Shown one piece after another: positions 1 through 7,958 of a stretch of 11,698 bases of DNA (position 1 is its first letter; each line of letters begins with the position of its first letter). The notes under the pieces were generated by a model. The model ran no database searches, was not told the DNA's origin, and saw nothing but the letters and a program-made list of their open reading frames with translations. A program made the position numbers and the translations under genes. Source of the stretch: Planctomycetota bacterium (GTDB taxonomy: Bacteria > Planctomycetota > Planctomycetia > Pirellulales > UBA7805); contig JAUWIQ010000019.1 of assembly GCA_030605285.1 (NCBI GenBank), forward strand, positions 1 through 11,698. The letters are read 5' to 3'.

Positions 1-222
1 GATGACAAAAGTGAGCAGAAGTTCCGTAAGGCCTATAGCCAAATCAGGGATAGTGCCCAGGACTACGGAGTCAAATCGATGCCACTGACTGATTTACTCA
101 ACTATATGGGGTATACGGGTCGAGAGCACTCGGTTGGTCTTGGCAAACGAGCAAATGTGAAGGACTTTTCGCCTCGCAAAAAGAAGGATTCGTCGCCATT
201 TCGTCGGAGACCCTCGGGTTGA
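1..222 (+). CDS. C-terminal part of an unrecognised protein with basic tail
   Basis: The reading frame is open from base 1 and stops with TGA at 220-222. It gives the last 73 residues of a protein that begins upstream of the window. The visible part has a charged helical stretch (EQKFRKAYSQIRDSAQDYG), a short LLNYMGYTGRE segment, and a very basic, low-complexity tail (PRKKKDSSPFRRRPSG) that is probably disordered and could contact nucleic acid. I do not recognise the family. The frame appears in no overlapping competitor and ends before an intergenic gap, so it is probably a real gene end. The link to the downstream genes is unclear because 215 bases separate it from the next start. Confidence 0.6.
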   Translation, partial: DDKSEQKFRKAYSQIRDSAQDYGVKSMPLTDLLNYMGYTGREHSVGLGKRANVKDFSPRKKKDSSPFRRRPSG

Positions 223-437
223 TTCTGGTCGTTTCTCAAGGCCATCAAAATGCGGTCATTAGGCGTCGCTCGGCGGGCTCATTTTTGCAGTAAAAATTAG
301 GGCCCGCTTTTCTGCAGTGCCCCGCTTGATCAACAAGCCAGTCGTTGCAAGACTGAGGTGGTGCCACTGGTAACGGTTGTTGGCCGCAGTTATTGTTGAT
401 TGGCCTCCGAGTAGGGGTTGAAAGGATCTTCATTATA
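223..437. other. Intergenic region upstream of the small helical gene
   Basis: There is no convincing gene on either strand; a long minus-strand frame here runs on antisense to the next gene and has no family features. A short hairpin is visible at 324-338 (GCTTG, loop ATCAA, CAAGC), containing the 8-bp palindrome TTGATCAA at 326-333. It could be an operator or mRNA hairpin but has no T-tract. No good sigma70 promoter was found: a TATAAT at 434-439 overlaps the next start codon and cannot serve that gene. An AAAGGA at 421-426 is the likely ribosome binding site of the next gene. Confidence 0.4.
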
Positions 438-707
438 ATGCAAGTCCCGATTGATGCGGTGGAATTGCTCGATCGCGAATACCTTACGATTCGCGCAAAA
501 ATCCTAGAGTTAGCGGCGACCTTTGATCGCATCGACCGGTCCCGCGGGGACGTTGCCAGAAGTCCGGAAATGATAGCGGTCCAGCAAGCTCTCGAGGTGC
601 TTCTCGCCAAGGAAGCCGATGCAGATCGCGCCGAGCGTATCCAACTAATCTTCTCGCGGCCTTATGCGAAGGAGTGGAAGAAGGAATTCGAGATGCCTTC
701 CGGGTAG
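438..707 (+). CDS. Small predicted all-helical protein of unknown function
   Basis: An 89-residue protein from an ATG preceded by AAAGGA 11 bases upstream; the same frame is open further upstream, but residues before this Met look non-coding. The sequence is rich in Leu, Ala, Glu and Arg, with alternating hydrophobic and charged residues (IDAVELLDREYLTIRAKILE; later AVQQALEVLLAKEADADRAE), suggesting two or three amphipathic helices. It ends in IFSRPYAKEWKKEFEMPSG. There are no Cys residues, no signal peptide and no membrane segment. I do not recognise a named family, although it has the look of a conserved planctomycete hypothetical. It lies 68 bases before the TatD-like gene on the same strand, so co-transcription is plausible. 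Function is unknown; a small cytosolic partner of the neighbouring enzymes is only a guess. Confidence 0.7.
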   Translation: MQVPIDAVELLDREYLTIRAKILELAATFDRIDRSRGDVARSPEMIAVQQALEVLLAKEADADRAERIQLIFSRPYAKEWKKEFEMPSG

Positions 708-775
708 TGTGGGTTGCTGGGTTCTGTCGCGAAGTTTCCGATCGAACTCCAAATTCTAGCGAGAGAAATTTTTTT

Positions 776-1609
776 ATGTACTACCTTGATCCTCACATCC
801 ACATGGTCTCCCGAACCACGGATGATTACGAAACTTTGGCAAAGATGGGATGCGTTGGAGTGAGCGAGCCTGCTTTTTGGGCAGGTTTTGACCGTGGTAG
901 TATCGACGGTTTCAGAGACTACTTTTGCCAACTCACAGAATTCGAGCCCAAACGGGCGAGTTGGTACGGTATCGCACACTACACCTGGTTGTGTATCAAT
1001 GCGAAGGAGGCGGAGAATGTCAAACTCTCCCGAGAAGTAATTGCGATGATTCCGGAGTTCCTCGATCGGCCAGGCGTGCTAGGAATCGGCGAGATTGGTT
1101 TGAATAAAAATACAAGAAATGAGGCAACAATTTTCCTTGAGCATTTGGATTTAGCAGTTAAGACCAACGAACAAATTTTGATTCATACCCCACACCTGGA
1201 AGACAAATACCAGGGTACACGAATGATTTTGGATATGTTGTGTGATGATGCTCGCCTAGACCGTTCGCGAGTATGCGTGGACCACGTTGAGGAACACACA
1301 GCGCGACAAGTCCTGGAAGAGGGCTTTTGGGCGGGCATGACGTTGTATCCCGTGAGCAAATGTACGCCCGACCGCGCGGTTGATATTGTGGGGCGATATG
1401 GGCCGGAGAGGCTCCTTGTCAACTCGGCGGGCGACTGGGGCCCCTCGAAACCAACGGCAGTCCCCGATTTTATTCTGGCGATGCGGCTGCGGGGACATCC
1501 GGAAAGTTTGATTCGCCAGATCACTTACGAAAATCCGTTGGCATTCTTTAGCCAAAGCCGCAATTTCCGTTTTACGCCCCCCGAGCAACGTCAGACGAAC
1601 CGCGTTTGA
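776..1609 (+). CDS. eboB: TatD-family metal-dependent hydrolase, EboB-like
   Basis: A 277-residue TIM-barrel hydrolase of the TatD/amidohydrolase superfamily. All metal ligands expected of TatD are visible: H7 and H9 (DPHIHM), E106 (GIGEIGLN), H137 (LIHTPH), H170 (CVDHVEEHT) and D220 (NSAGDWGPS). Unlike TatD DNases, it carries SRTTDDYE and EPAFWAG after the HxH motif and NSAGDWGPSKPTAVP near the end. These are features I associate with the TatD-like protein of ebo gene clusters (EboB). I chose the ATG at 776 because it puts the HxH at the usual position; the frame extends upstream to 674 but that part overlaps the preceding gene. The Shine-Dalgarno is weak (GAGAG then a T-run). It converges on the eboF-like gene, so it is transcribed apart from the other ebo-like genes. 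Its substrate is not known; a small-molecule intermediate is more likely than DNA. Confidence 0.85.
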   Translation: MYYLDPHIHMVSRTTDDYETLAKMGCVGVSEPAFWAGFDRGSIDGFRDYFCQLTEFEPKRASWYGIAHYTWLCINAKEAENVKLSREVIAMIPEFLDRPGVLGIGEIGLNKNTRNEATIFLEHLDLAVKTNEQILIHTPHLEDKYQGTRMILDMLCDDARLDRSRVCVDHVEEHTARQVLEEGFWAGMTLYPVSKCTPDRAVDIVGRYGPERLLVNSAGDWGPSKPTAVPDFILAMRLRGHPESLIRQITYENPLAFFSQSRNFRFTPPEQRQTNRV

Positions 1610-1640
1610 GCAGCGCTCACAATCGCTTGTGGCCCCAACT

Positions 1641-1660
1641 GCCTCGAAGAGGATTGAGGC
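1641..1660. terminator. Hairpin between convergent genes, possible bidirectional terminator
   Basis: GCCTCGA (1641-1647) and TTGAGGC (1654-1660) can form a seven-pair stem with one G-U wobble and a six-base loop. It sits in the 68-base gap between two convergent stop codons, where a shared terminator is expected. Neither side is followed by a clear T-tract, so it may not be a classic intrinsic terminator. Confidence 0.35.
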
Positions 1661-1677
1661 GTCTGAAATCATGGTCG

Positions 1678-3015
1678 CTAATTGGCCACAAATTGCTTGA
1701 GGATCAGGTTGGTGACTTCATAGTCCCGTAGTGACTCGGCCTCGAGGACTCCCTCCTGAGAGGCAATCAGGGTGCCCTGCTGGAATGCAGCGGTGGCTGG
1801 CGCACCATGGGAGCCTTTGACGAGGGGGGCATCCAAGGGAATGCCACGAGTTGCACGATCGAAATGCAACTCCACGGGGTCGTACCCCGGTTTTTGATGG
1901 ATGTCCACAGTTCTAGCAAAGGGCGGGGCGCAGGAATCGTCAAGCCAGTAGTAGTACGCCTGCCAACTGTGGGGCTCGGAAATCAGGATCACCTCACCAC
2001 TCCGCTCGTGATGCAGCTGATATTTTTCGCGATCGGTCCCCGCGAGAACTTCGGCAATTCCCGGCATCCCCGTGAAGAGATCCACCACGCGGCGAATGGT
2101 GTCCGCAGAGGCGTCTTGTGTTGGCGATTCGGGATCCGCCACAAAAACGTGAGAAAACTGATGATCAACCAGAGCCCAGGCCTGACTTGCAGAAAAATCA
2201 AGCCATTCCCCTGAGTCTTCTCGAACTTTTAACAAGCCCGCCTCACGGAGTACCCGGTTGGGATAGGTTACGTGATCGACCGGTACGATCGTATACTCGC
2301 TGCCGACGAGCCAGAGAATGTCCTCCTCATAGGCGGCCCGCATCTTGGTTATAAAATCACCTAAAAGATGATCGAGTTGGACTGCTGCCTTGGCAGCTTC
2401 TTTGCTTTCCGGCCCGAATTTCTGGGCGGCATAATCAAGGTGTGGTAGATAGATGTAAAAAAAATCGGGTTGAAAGCGACTTGCCGCGGTTACTGCAGAT
2501 TCAGCGATCCACATTGAGGACTCGATTCCCGCAGTGGGCCCCCAGAAGTGCTGCAGTGGAAAATGCCCGTGGGCTTCGAGTAGTTCACCATAGAGTTCGG
2601 TTGGTTTCGTATAGCACCATAGCGATTCGGATCCATCAGGATTATGAATTGGTGCAGGCATACAAATGATATCAGCGCCACATCCCTTGCTGAGCATGGG
2701 AAACCAAACGGCAGTCGACTTTCCAAGTTTGCCGAGCAGATCCCAAAGCTGGGGCTTTTGGATGGTTTTGTTCCCGGCAGTCCACATTTCGACCTGATGG
2801 GAGTCACGCCAGTAGAAGCCGTTGGCCACGACACCATGTTGATATGGAAGGCAGCCACAGAGCAAGTTGCACTGCACGGGCCAAGTGACACAGGGAAAAC
2901 TTGGTACGAGTTTTACCTGCTCACCACATTTTGCCATGCTTTGGAGATTGGGCATGGTCGGCACGTCGGTGGACCGCAAACCTGGTATCGAGAGATAAAG
3001 GAGAGGGCAACTCAT
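1678..3015 (-). CDS. eboF: Alkaline-phosphatase-superfamily (nucleotide pyrophosphatase/phosphodiesterase-like) protein, EboF-like
   Basis: A 445-residue protein of the type I phosphodiesterase/nucleotide pyrophosphatase fold. The candidate nucleophile is T44 in the PCVTWPVQ motif, followed by [16 protein letters not shown], typical of this superfamily. Further landmarks are [14 protein letters not shown] (D194), [10 protein letters not shown] (238-247), [10 protein letters not shown] (H373) and KGSHGAP (H403). Several canonical metal ligands are replaced: the first Asp by P11 (IPGL for IDGL), a His by Q198, and the DH pair by E240-Y241. The same replacements occur, as far as I recall, in EboF-type proteins, so this is a lineage trait rather than decay. 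There is no signal peptide, hence probably cytosolic. Its ATG overlaps the TGA of the upstream ubiA-like gene (ATGA, 3012-3015), implying translational coupling. It is the last gene of the operon. The substrate is unknown. Confidence 0.82.
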   Translation of the reverse strand: MSCPLLYLSIPGLRSTDVPTMPNLQSMAKCGEQVKLVPSFPCVTWPVQCNLLCGCLPYQHGVVANGFYWRDSHQVEMWTAGNKTIQKPQLWDLLGKLGKSTAVWFPMLSKGCGADIICMPAPIHNPDGSESLWCYTKPTELYGELLEAHGHFPLQHFWGPTAGIESSMWIAESAVTAASRFQPDFFYIYLPHLDYAAQKFGPESKEAAKAAVQLDHLLGDFITKMRAAYEEDILWLVGSEYTIVPVDHVTYPNRVLREAGLLKVREDSGEWLDFSASQAWALVDHQFSHVFVADPESPTQDASADTIRRVVDLFTGMPGIAEVLAGTDREKYQLHHERSGEVILISEPHSWQAYYYWLDDSCAPPFARTVDIHQKPGYDPVELHFDRATRGIPLDAPLVKGSHGAPATAAFQQGTLIASQEGVLEAESLRDYEVTNLILKQFVAN

Positions 3016-3965
3016 GTCGAATAGATAAACCGTCCCAGAAAAAGAGTTGGGATCAGGAGGGCGAGTAGAAACAAGGCCTTGTCTTGACCCTGGACGGCAA
3101 ATATTACCGTTGCATCCAACACGATCAACGAGAGTAAGCAGGTCTTAACCGCAAACTGAACGCTCTCTGGCGCGGGCCGATAAATAGCACGGCCACACCG
3201 CCAGACAATCTGTAGGGCGATCAGTGACCAGAATGCATACCAGACATTGATTCCTGATGCGACAAGGGTTTCGTTCGAGGGGAGCAGGTTGGGAAACGAG
3301 GCAATCGCTGTAATTCCCAGCAGCATCACGAGCAGACTGGCAAGCAGGTGGCTGCGACGGCTCTCGACCGCCTCGGTTCGGGCAAACCAAGTAATCCCCA
3401 CGACATACATTCCGATCCCGCCGGCAACCAGATAATGAACAGTTTGCCATGACAGCGGTCCACCACCCGCGGCGGTCATGCCCATCAGTACGTTGAGCAT
3501 CCGGCAGAGACCCATCCCAATGGGGCCGAATGATGTTTTCTTGAAATACCCGTCATAGAAAATAACTGCGCCGGCCAAAAGGAATGCCGTCAGTCCGGTC
3601 AGGGGCGTTGCCGCGAAGAAACTAACAAGCCAGGCAAGGGCAACACCGAGGATGATAAACTCGCTTCCCATCCAGAGCGCTGCCGATTCCGGCACTCTCC
3701 GGGAGGGGATCGGTCGTGTGGGCCGTTCGCGCGTGTCTTTGCTGCGGTCGAAATAATCGTTGAGTACCATGCCTGCTAAATAGAGACAGCTTGTAGAGCA
3801 GACCAGCAGCAGCAGGATGCCTGTATTTGCAGGCGGTAGTTCCTTGCGTAGTGGGGACCAGGTGACGAACCAATATCCCATCATCACATCGGCTATTGCG
3901 GTAAAGACATTAGGCAACCGCAGAAGTTCAAGGTAGGCGCGAAGTGTTGATTCGGAACGAGGCAT
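3012..3965 (-). CDS. eboC: UbiA-family prenyltransferase-like membrane protein, EboC-like
   Basis: A 317-residue integral membrane protein with about eight to nine hydrophobic segments. The first Asp-rich motif of UbiA prenyltransferases is intact (NDYFDRSKD, residues 69-77), followed by [11 protein letters not shown], which binds the prenyl diphosphate via Mg2+. The second motif region ([19 protein letters not shown], from residue 137) is divergent from the usual DxxxD pattern, with a single Asp (D138). Such proteins transfer an isoprenoid chain to an aromatic or polar acceptor in the membrane. The EboC subgroup is called UbiA-like and its acceptor is not known. It starts five bases after the stop of the TIM-barrel gene, with an AGG overlapping that stop, and its own stop overlaps the next start. 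This is clear evidence of one operon. Assignment to EboC rather than another UbiA rests mainly on the neighbours. Confidence 0.83.
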   Translation of the reverse strand: MPRSESTLRAYLELLRLPNVFTAIADVMMGYWFVTWSPLRKELPPANTGILLLLVCSTSCLYLAGMVLNDYFDRSKDTRERPTRPIPSRRVPESAALWMGSEFIILGVALAWLVSFFAATPLTGLTAFLLAGAVIFYDGYFKKTSFGPIGMGLCRMLNVLMGMTAAGGGPLSWQTVHYLVAGGIGMYVVGITWFARTEAVESRRSHLLASLLVMLLGITAIASFPNLLPSNETLVASGINVWYAFWSLIALQIVWRCGRAIYRPAPESVQFAVKTCLLSLIVLDATVIFAVQGQDKALFLLALLIPTLFLGRFIYST

Positions 3966-3970
3966 GACAC

Positions 3971-4831
3971 CTATTTCAGGAGGATATCAAGCTGATTCAT
4001 GGACTCTCGCAGGTAGGCCTGCGCTTCTCGAGCCGCCTGATCTGGATTGTCGATGTACGGATAAAGTTCAACCGTGATCCAGCCGTCGTATCCGGTTTTG
4101 CTGATTTCACGCAAAGTGGCCGCAAAGTCGATCGCCCCATGTCCCGGGATGAGATGGGCGTGTACACGGGAAGCTGCGATATCCTCGAAGTGGTAGTGGC
4201 GTGTGTGCGTCTGCATCTTAGCAATCCAGTCCTGTGGGTCCTCGCCTACGCAATACGCATGCCCGATATCGAAGTTAAGTCCAACCCGCTTCGAGTCGAT
4301 CCGGTCAACAAATTCAAGATATTGGCCAAAGGTTTCGATCAGGAGTTCCGGTTCGGGCTCGATCAACAGATCGACCTGGAGCTGCTCGGCCAATTCGATA
4401 CAGGGCATCAATTCCTCATAAAAAATATCAGCGCCTTGTTGCCAGGACTGTTCCTGCGCGAGTAGTCCTCCCGGTTCGGTGGTGATGTTTCGGGCACCGA
4501 GGTCTGCGGCCAACTGCAAACACCGTTTTGTGTGTTCGCGACGAATGGCACGATAATGGGGGTCCGGGTCGGTCCAGCCAGGATGCCAGTACGGCTGTCG
4601 CGGATCGGCTACGGCATTCATCATGAAGGCATTGATGTTCGATATTGTCAGTTTGTACTGAGCAAGAGATTCTCTGATCGAATCTTTGCGCTCCTCAAGC
4701 AAACCCGCGGGCCAGGCATGGGGGACATCGGCAAGGATTTCGATACCGCTGTAACCGCAGTCGCCAATTCTGGCGATCGTCTCCTCGATGGAGAAGTGCA
4801 TGTAGGCGTTGCTACTAAAGGCAAGTTTCAT
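3971..4831 (-). CDS. Sugar phosphate isomerase/epimerase-like TIM-barrel protein
   Basis: A 286-residue protein of the xylose-isomerase-like (AP endonuclease 2) TIM-barrel family, which includes IolE and hydroxypyruvate isomerases. Metal ligands are recognisable: E158 or E160 (LLIEPEPE), D188 and H191 (FDIGHAYC), H214 (RHYHFEDI) and E255 (TVELYPY), plus PGHGAIDF. It starts with MKLAFSSNAY, a typical first strand. An upstream TTG at 4894 would add 21 unconserved residues but would bring the start within 12 bases of the previous gene, so the start is not certain. The preferred ATG has a poor Shine-Dalgarno. It lies between two permease genes and the ubiA-like gene. EboE of canonical ebo clusters is also a TIM-barrel protein but is longer and looks different to me, so this may be a functional stand-in rather than an orthologue. 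The substrate is unknown. Confidence 0.85.
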   Translation of the reverse strand: MKLAFSSNAYMHFSIEETIARIGDCGYSGIEILADVPHAWPAGLLEERKDSIRESLAQYKLTISNINAFMMNAVADPRQPYWHPGWTDPDPHYRAIRREHTKRCLQLAADLGARNITTEPGGLLAQEQSWQQGADIFYEELMPCIELAEQLQVDLLIEPEPELLIETFGQYLEFVDRIDSKRVGLNFDIGHAYCVGEDPQDWIAKMQTHTRHYHFEDIAASRVHAHLIPGHGAIDFAATLREISKTGYDGWITVELYPYIDNPDQAAREAQAYLRESMNQLDILLK

Positions 4832-4906
4832 GATTCGATAGGCGGGATGTCTTGGGAGAGGATATATCGTGCATGAATCATCAGCCGCTGGCAATCCCCG
4901 CTGAAT

Positions 4907-5806
4907 TCAACTACTAGCGCTGCGATAGCTCCGGAGGGCCCAGTAAAAGATTGCCCGAGAAGCCAGCAGGCTGGCGGCCGTGGCAAAGAGTGCAAAGATC
5001 GCCAGCATTTGATTGCTGGGGTCCAAAGGCTTGGCTAGCAGACGGGCAGGAACATTGACCGCAATCAAGACTGGAATCACATAGGAAAAAAACATTCTCA
5101 GAGATTCGCCGATCCAACGGCGAGCGCCACCGGGGGGACCGCTATAAATCTCCATTGGGTAGCGGGAAAAATTCGTAATATAGAACCAGAAATTGTAGAG
5201 GGACTGATTGCGTCCTAACCAGATGCTGGTCGAGGAAAGTGTAATCATCAGGCTGTAGAGTATCGCCACGCCACAGAGAACGTAAATCGGATAAACCAAT
5301 ATTTGAGATAGATGGAGCGTATTGCCCGGCTGCCCTTGGTGTAGTTTCGAGACAGAAAAGAACAGCAACACGATGGCAAAAACTGTGTTGCCCAGACTCG
5401 CCCAATTGACTTTTTGCAGGGACACAAGGAACTGGGTATCGATCGGCTTGAGGAGTGCGAAGTCAAGATTTCCAGTTCGAATAAGTTCACTAAATTCTTC
5501 CATGTTGGGCATAAAGAATGTCTGGACCAGGCTATTGATGATGGCAACGGTGGCAAAGAAGACCAGAAATTCGTATTGCGTCCATCCAGTGGCCACACCA
5601 ATCACATCGGTGTAAGTGAAAATCAGAAGGTAAAATCCTAAATTCATGAACATCCAAGAAAGGGAAGATACCACTTCGATCAGAAAATTAGATCGAAAAG
5701 TCATTTCGCGCACTAAGCTGTTGCGGGCAAAGGTTAGACCTACGCGCAGGTAGGAAGGCTGGCGGGATTGCTCGGGATTTGTTTTTGGAATAGGTGCTGA
5801 TGCCAT
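4907..5806 (-). CDS. ABC-2-type transporter permease (COG3694/COG4587-like), second subunit
   Basis: A 299-residue membrane protein with roughly six hydrophobic segments. The cytoplasmic signature IRTGNLDFALLKPIDTQFLV (109-128) and the later FSRYPMEIY (213-221) mark the paired permeases of the 'ABC-type uncharacterised transport system', Pfam ABC2_membrane_6 (DUF990). The N-terminus is short and polar with no signal peptide. An alternative TTG start at 5821 has an AAGG five bases upstream and adds only MKSIP, so either start is possible. It sits 29 bases (or 14 with TTG) after the first permease and ahead of the TIM-barrel gene. It should form a heterodimer with the other permease, powered by the ATPase encoded first in the operon. 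Family members are mostly predicted exporters; the cargo is unknown. Confidence 0.87.
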   Translation of the reverse strand: MASAPIPKTNPEQSRQPSYLRVGLTFARNSLVREMTFRSNFLIEVVSSLSWMFMNLGFYLLIFTYTDVIGVATGWTQYEFLVFFATVAIINSLVQTFFMPNMEEFSELIRTGNLDFALLKPIDTQFLVSLQKVNWASLGNTVFAIVLLFFSVSKLHQGQPGNTLHLSQILVYPIYVLCGVAILYSLMITLSSTSIWLGRNQSLYNFWFYITNFSRYPMEIYSGPPGGARRWIGESLRMFFSYVIPVLIAVNVPARLLAKPLDPSNQMLAIFALFATAASLLASRAIFYWALRSYRSASS

Positions 5807-5835
5807 AGGAATTGATTTCAATTTGCCTTAAGTCA

Positions 5836-6693
5836 CTAACCGCCAAATCCACTGTAAATTCTTACACCTCGATGAAACGCCAGACGACAGGTCATCATGA
5901 AAAAGGCGACCCAGGCGGCTTCGATCCAAAGGCCTCGAATGAGCTCATTGCCCTCTATTTTTCCCAGCCAGACTGCCGCCGGGAAATAGGCAAGGTATTG
6001 CAGTGGCGTGGCCTCGACAACAGAGTTCCAGGGAGCTGGCAGAATGTCGAGCGGAAACATATGTCCCGAGAAAAAGAAACTAAAGAGCATGTAGATAAAC
6101 AGTAGAGAACTGACTTCTAGGAACCAGAAGCCGATCAGCCCGATCGTAGCCTCTAGAAAGAAGCCCAATAAAAATGACAAAAACAGCGAGAATACGAAGG
6201 CCAAAATCGTTTCCCCATCGGGGGCCACTGGAAAAAATCCCCGGCAGAGGAAAAACACGATTGCGAAGGGTACGATGGCCACACCATAGTAGATTAATTT
6301 GTGGGCCACTCGGTTGAGCAGCAGAAATCCGATCATATCGATAGGCTGGATCAAGTATTTTTTTATCGTGCCATTGCGTATTTCAGTTGCGATACCGGAG
6401 GCAAGTCCCGGCATACTGGAAAATGCTCGAGTGACCATGGTGAGCAGGTAGTAGGCAATGAAGTCGTGATAACTGTATCCCGCAATCTTTCCTGAAACGG
6501 TTTCGAAAATAGTGCCCCAGAGAAAAATCTGAGTGACGATGGGAAGAAATCGCATCAACGTCCCGAGCGCAAAATCCCCCCGATAGACGAGTCTCTCTTC
6601 AAGGCATATCCGCAAGATCGTCCACCACGTTGCCAGCTTGGTTTGTAGTATGTGGGCTCGCGTGGGAGTCTTCGTAAATTGTGTCAGCGTCAT
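5836..6693 (-). CDS. ABC-2-type transporter permease, first subunit
   Basis: A 285-residue membrane protein with about six hydrophobic segments, including long ones near 133-151, 162-190 and 194-214. It carries the matching signature of the partner permease family ([16 protein letters not shown], 104-119) and the ending [16 protein letters not shown], where a basic stretch and RxYxGxG-type tail are common in this group. The ATG at 6693 is preceded by no evident Shine-Dalgarno (GGCATCTTGGGTC). A gap of 138 bases separates it from the ATPase gene and holds a terminator-like hairpin, so its expression may be attenuated relative to the ATPase. With the second permease and the ATPase it makes a complete three-gene ABC transporter in the inner membrane. 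Confidence 0.88.
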   Translation of the reverse strand: MTLTQFTKTPTRAHILQTKLATWWTILRICLEERLVYRGDFALGTLMRFLPIVTQIFLWGTIFETVSGKIAGYSYHDFIAYYLLTMVTRAFSSMPGLASGIATEIRNGTIKKYLIQPIDMIGFLLLNRVAHKLIYYGVAIVPFAIVFFLCRGFFPVAPDGETILAFVFSLFLSFLLGFFLEATIGLIGFWFLEVSSLLFIYMLFSFFFSGHMFPLDILPAPWNSVVEATPLQYLAYFPAAVWLGKIEGNELIRGLWIEAAWVAFFMMTCRLAFHRGVRIYSGFGG

Positions 6694-6779
6694 GACCCAA
6701 GATGCCTTTTTTCGCGAGAAGTCGACTTGGACTCGTTGCGGAATCTTTCTGCGGGATCAGAATGGTCGGATTGCAAAGG

Positions 6780-6820
6780 TTACAAAAAGCAACGCGGTTT
6801 TAAAAAGGGGATGCACCGCG
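6780..6820 (-). terminator. Terminator-like hairpin between ATPase and permease genes
   Basis: On the minus strand CGCGGT (6820 to 6815) and ACCGCG (6798 to 6793) form a six-pair GC-rich stem with a 16-base loop, followed at once by TTGCTTTTTG. It could act as a weak intrinsic terminator or attenuator inside the operon, or as an mRNA stability element. The large loop and interrupted T-run lower confidence. Confidence 0.35.
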
Positions 6821-6831
6821 AATTCGCAAAT

Positions 6832-7848
6832 TTACTTGGCTGCCCTAGACGCATTTTGATCGGCAATGTTCTTTTCGGCAATGGAAAACATTTCAGCAAT
6901 CGCCTCTTCCAGAGGGGGGTCTTCAACGCTGACATCCTGGATTGGATGTTTTTGCAAAATTGCGGCAAGGACATCTGTCACCACACCTCGATCAATCCGT
7001 AATTTCGCACGCGGATTTTCAAGTTGGAGTACTTCGCCATAACGCTCCAAGTCAGGGGGAAGAGTGTCTTCCGCAAACAGGAGCGTTACGATTTTATGTT
7101 TACTGAAGCGATCAACAATCTCTGCCAGCGAACCATCATGTACGATACACCCTTGGGCAATAATCACGACCCGTTTGCAGAGGGCCACAACGTCCTTCAT
7201 GTAATGGCTGGTCAAGAGGATCGTAATTTTTCGCAGTTGCTGGTAGTAGCGGAGAAAGTTCTGGATATTATGTTGCGCTATCACATCGAGCCCAATCGTT
7301 GGTTCGTCCAGAAACAAGACCTCCGGCGAATGCAGCATGGCAGCAATCAATTCCATTTTCATACGTTCGCCCAGTGATAGTTCGCGGACGGGTTGACCCA
7401 ACAGCGACCCGACTGAGAGTAGATCCACAAGTTCGTCACGAGTCTTATTGAAGGTCGCCAGCTCAATCTGATAAATCTGCTGGTGCAGTCGAAAGGATTC
7501 TTGGGCCGGCAAATCCCACCAGAGTTGGTTTTTCTGTCCCATCACGAGGGCAAACCGGCGTCGGAACGCATTTTCTCGTTGCCAGGGGACATGCCCCAAA
7601 ACGTGGGCCGTGCCGCGGGTTGGATTGATCACACCCGAGAGCAGTTTGAGCGTGGTGGTCTTACCGGCACCGTTCGGGCCCAGGAACGCCACAAACTCTC
7701 CCTGGCCGACGCTTAGACTGATTCCCCGCACCGCCTCGACCTGCCGGTATTCGCGTGAAAACAAGCCGCGCACTGATGCGAGCAACCCCTCTTTTTTTTG
7801 GTAGATACGGTATGTCTTGGTGAGTTGCTCGATTTCAATCGTTTGCAT
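6832..7848 (-). CDS. ABC transporter ATP-binding protein (COG4586-like)
   Basis: A 338-residue nucleotide-binding subunit. The Walker A motif is GPNGAGKT (57-64), Q-loop Q105 ([10 protein letters not shown]), signature [11 protein letters not shown] (157-167, variant of LSGGQ, usual for this subfamily), Walker B EVLFLDEP with catalytic E182, and H-loop H215 (LTSHYM). The segment between the first strand and Walker A is extended ([20 protein letters not shown]), typical of ATPases that pair with two ABC2_membrane_6 permeases. A C-terminal domain of about 90 residues ends in [14 protein letters not shown], a common end for ABC-2 exporter ATPases. It is the first gene of the minus-strand operon. 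The ATG has a TATAAT only eight bases upstream and no Shine-Dalgarno, which suggests a leaderless transcript. It powers transport of an unknown substrate, most likely outward. Confidence 0.92.
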   Translation of the reverse strand: MQTIEIEQLTKTYRIYQKKEGLLASVRGLFSREYRQVEAVRGISLSVGQGEFVAFLGPNGAGKTTTLKLLSGVINPTRGTAHVLGHVPWQRENAFRRRFALVMGQKNQLWWDLPAQESFRLHQQIYQIELATFNKTRDELVDLLSVGSLLGQPVRELSLGERMKMELIAAMLHSPEVLFLDEPTIGLDVIAQHNIQNFLRYYQQLRKITILLTSHYMKDVVALCKRVVIIAQGCIVHDGSLAEIVDRFSKHKIVTLLFAEDTLPPDLERYGEVLQLENPRAKLRIDRGVVTDVLAAILQKHPIQDVSVEDPPLEEAIAEMFSIAEKNIADQNASRAAK

Positions 7849-7855
7849 CTCGGCG

Positions 7856-7861
7856 ATTATA
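7856..7861 (-). promoter_or_regulatory. Candidate -10 box of the ABC/ebo-like operon
   Basis: The minus strand reads TATAAT ending seven bases before the ATG at 7848, a perfect -10 hexamer. Transcription would then start at or within a base or two of the start codon. A -35 at 17-bp spacing is weak (TAGGCC, three of six matches to TTGACA), so the promoter may need an activator, or the box may be a chance match. Confidence 0.4.
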
Positions 7862-7940
7862 GAAGACCCGTTGCAGGTGGCCTAGTAACTTGGCCAAACT
7901 ACTGGAAGAATCTGCTCCGAGGTATTTTTGCAGCCAGTAT

Positions 7941-7958
7941 CGCGAAAAAGGCTTCGCG
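7941..7958. promoter_or_regulatory. Inverted repeat abutting the ispF promoter
   Basis: CGCGAA (7941-7946) and TTCGCG (7953-7958) are perfect inverted repeats around a six-base centre. They end directly against the -35 hexamer of the ispF promoter. The site could bind a dimeric regulator. As RNA it would be a hairpin followed by TTGCCGCTTTTTT, which resembles a terminator, but no upstream plus-strand gene nearby needs one. Confidence 0.35.

Noticed and set aside
434..439. TATAAT overlapping the start codon of the small helical gene
   Set aside because: It lies too far downstream to drive that gene, and no good -35 was found for transcription toward the TatD-like gene.
245..610. 121-residue minus-strand frame across the small helical gene
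   Set aside because: It is antisense to a better-supported plus-strand gene, is Ser/Arg-rich as expected for an antisense shadow, and has no family features.
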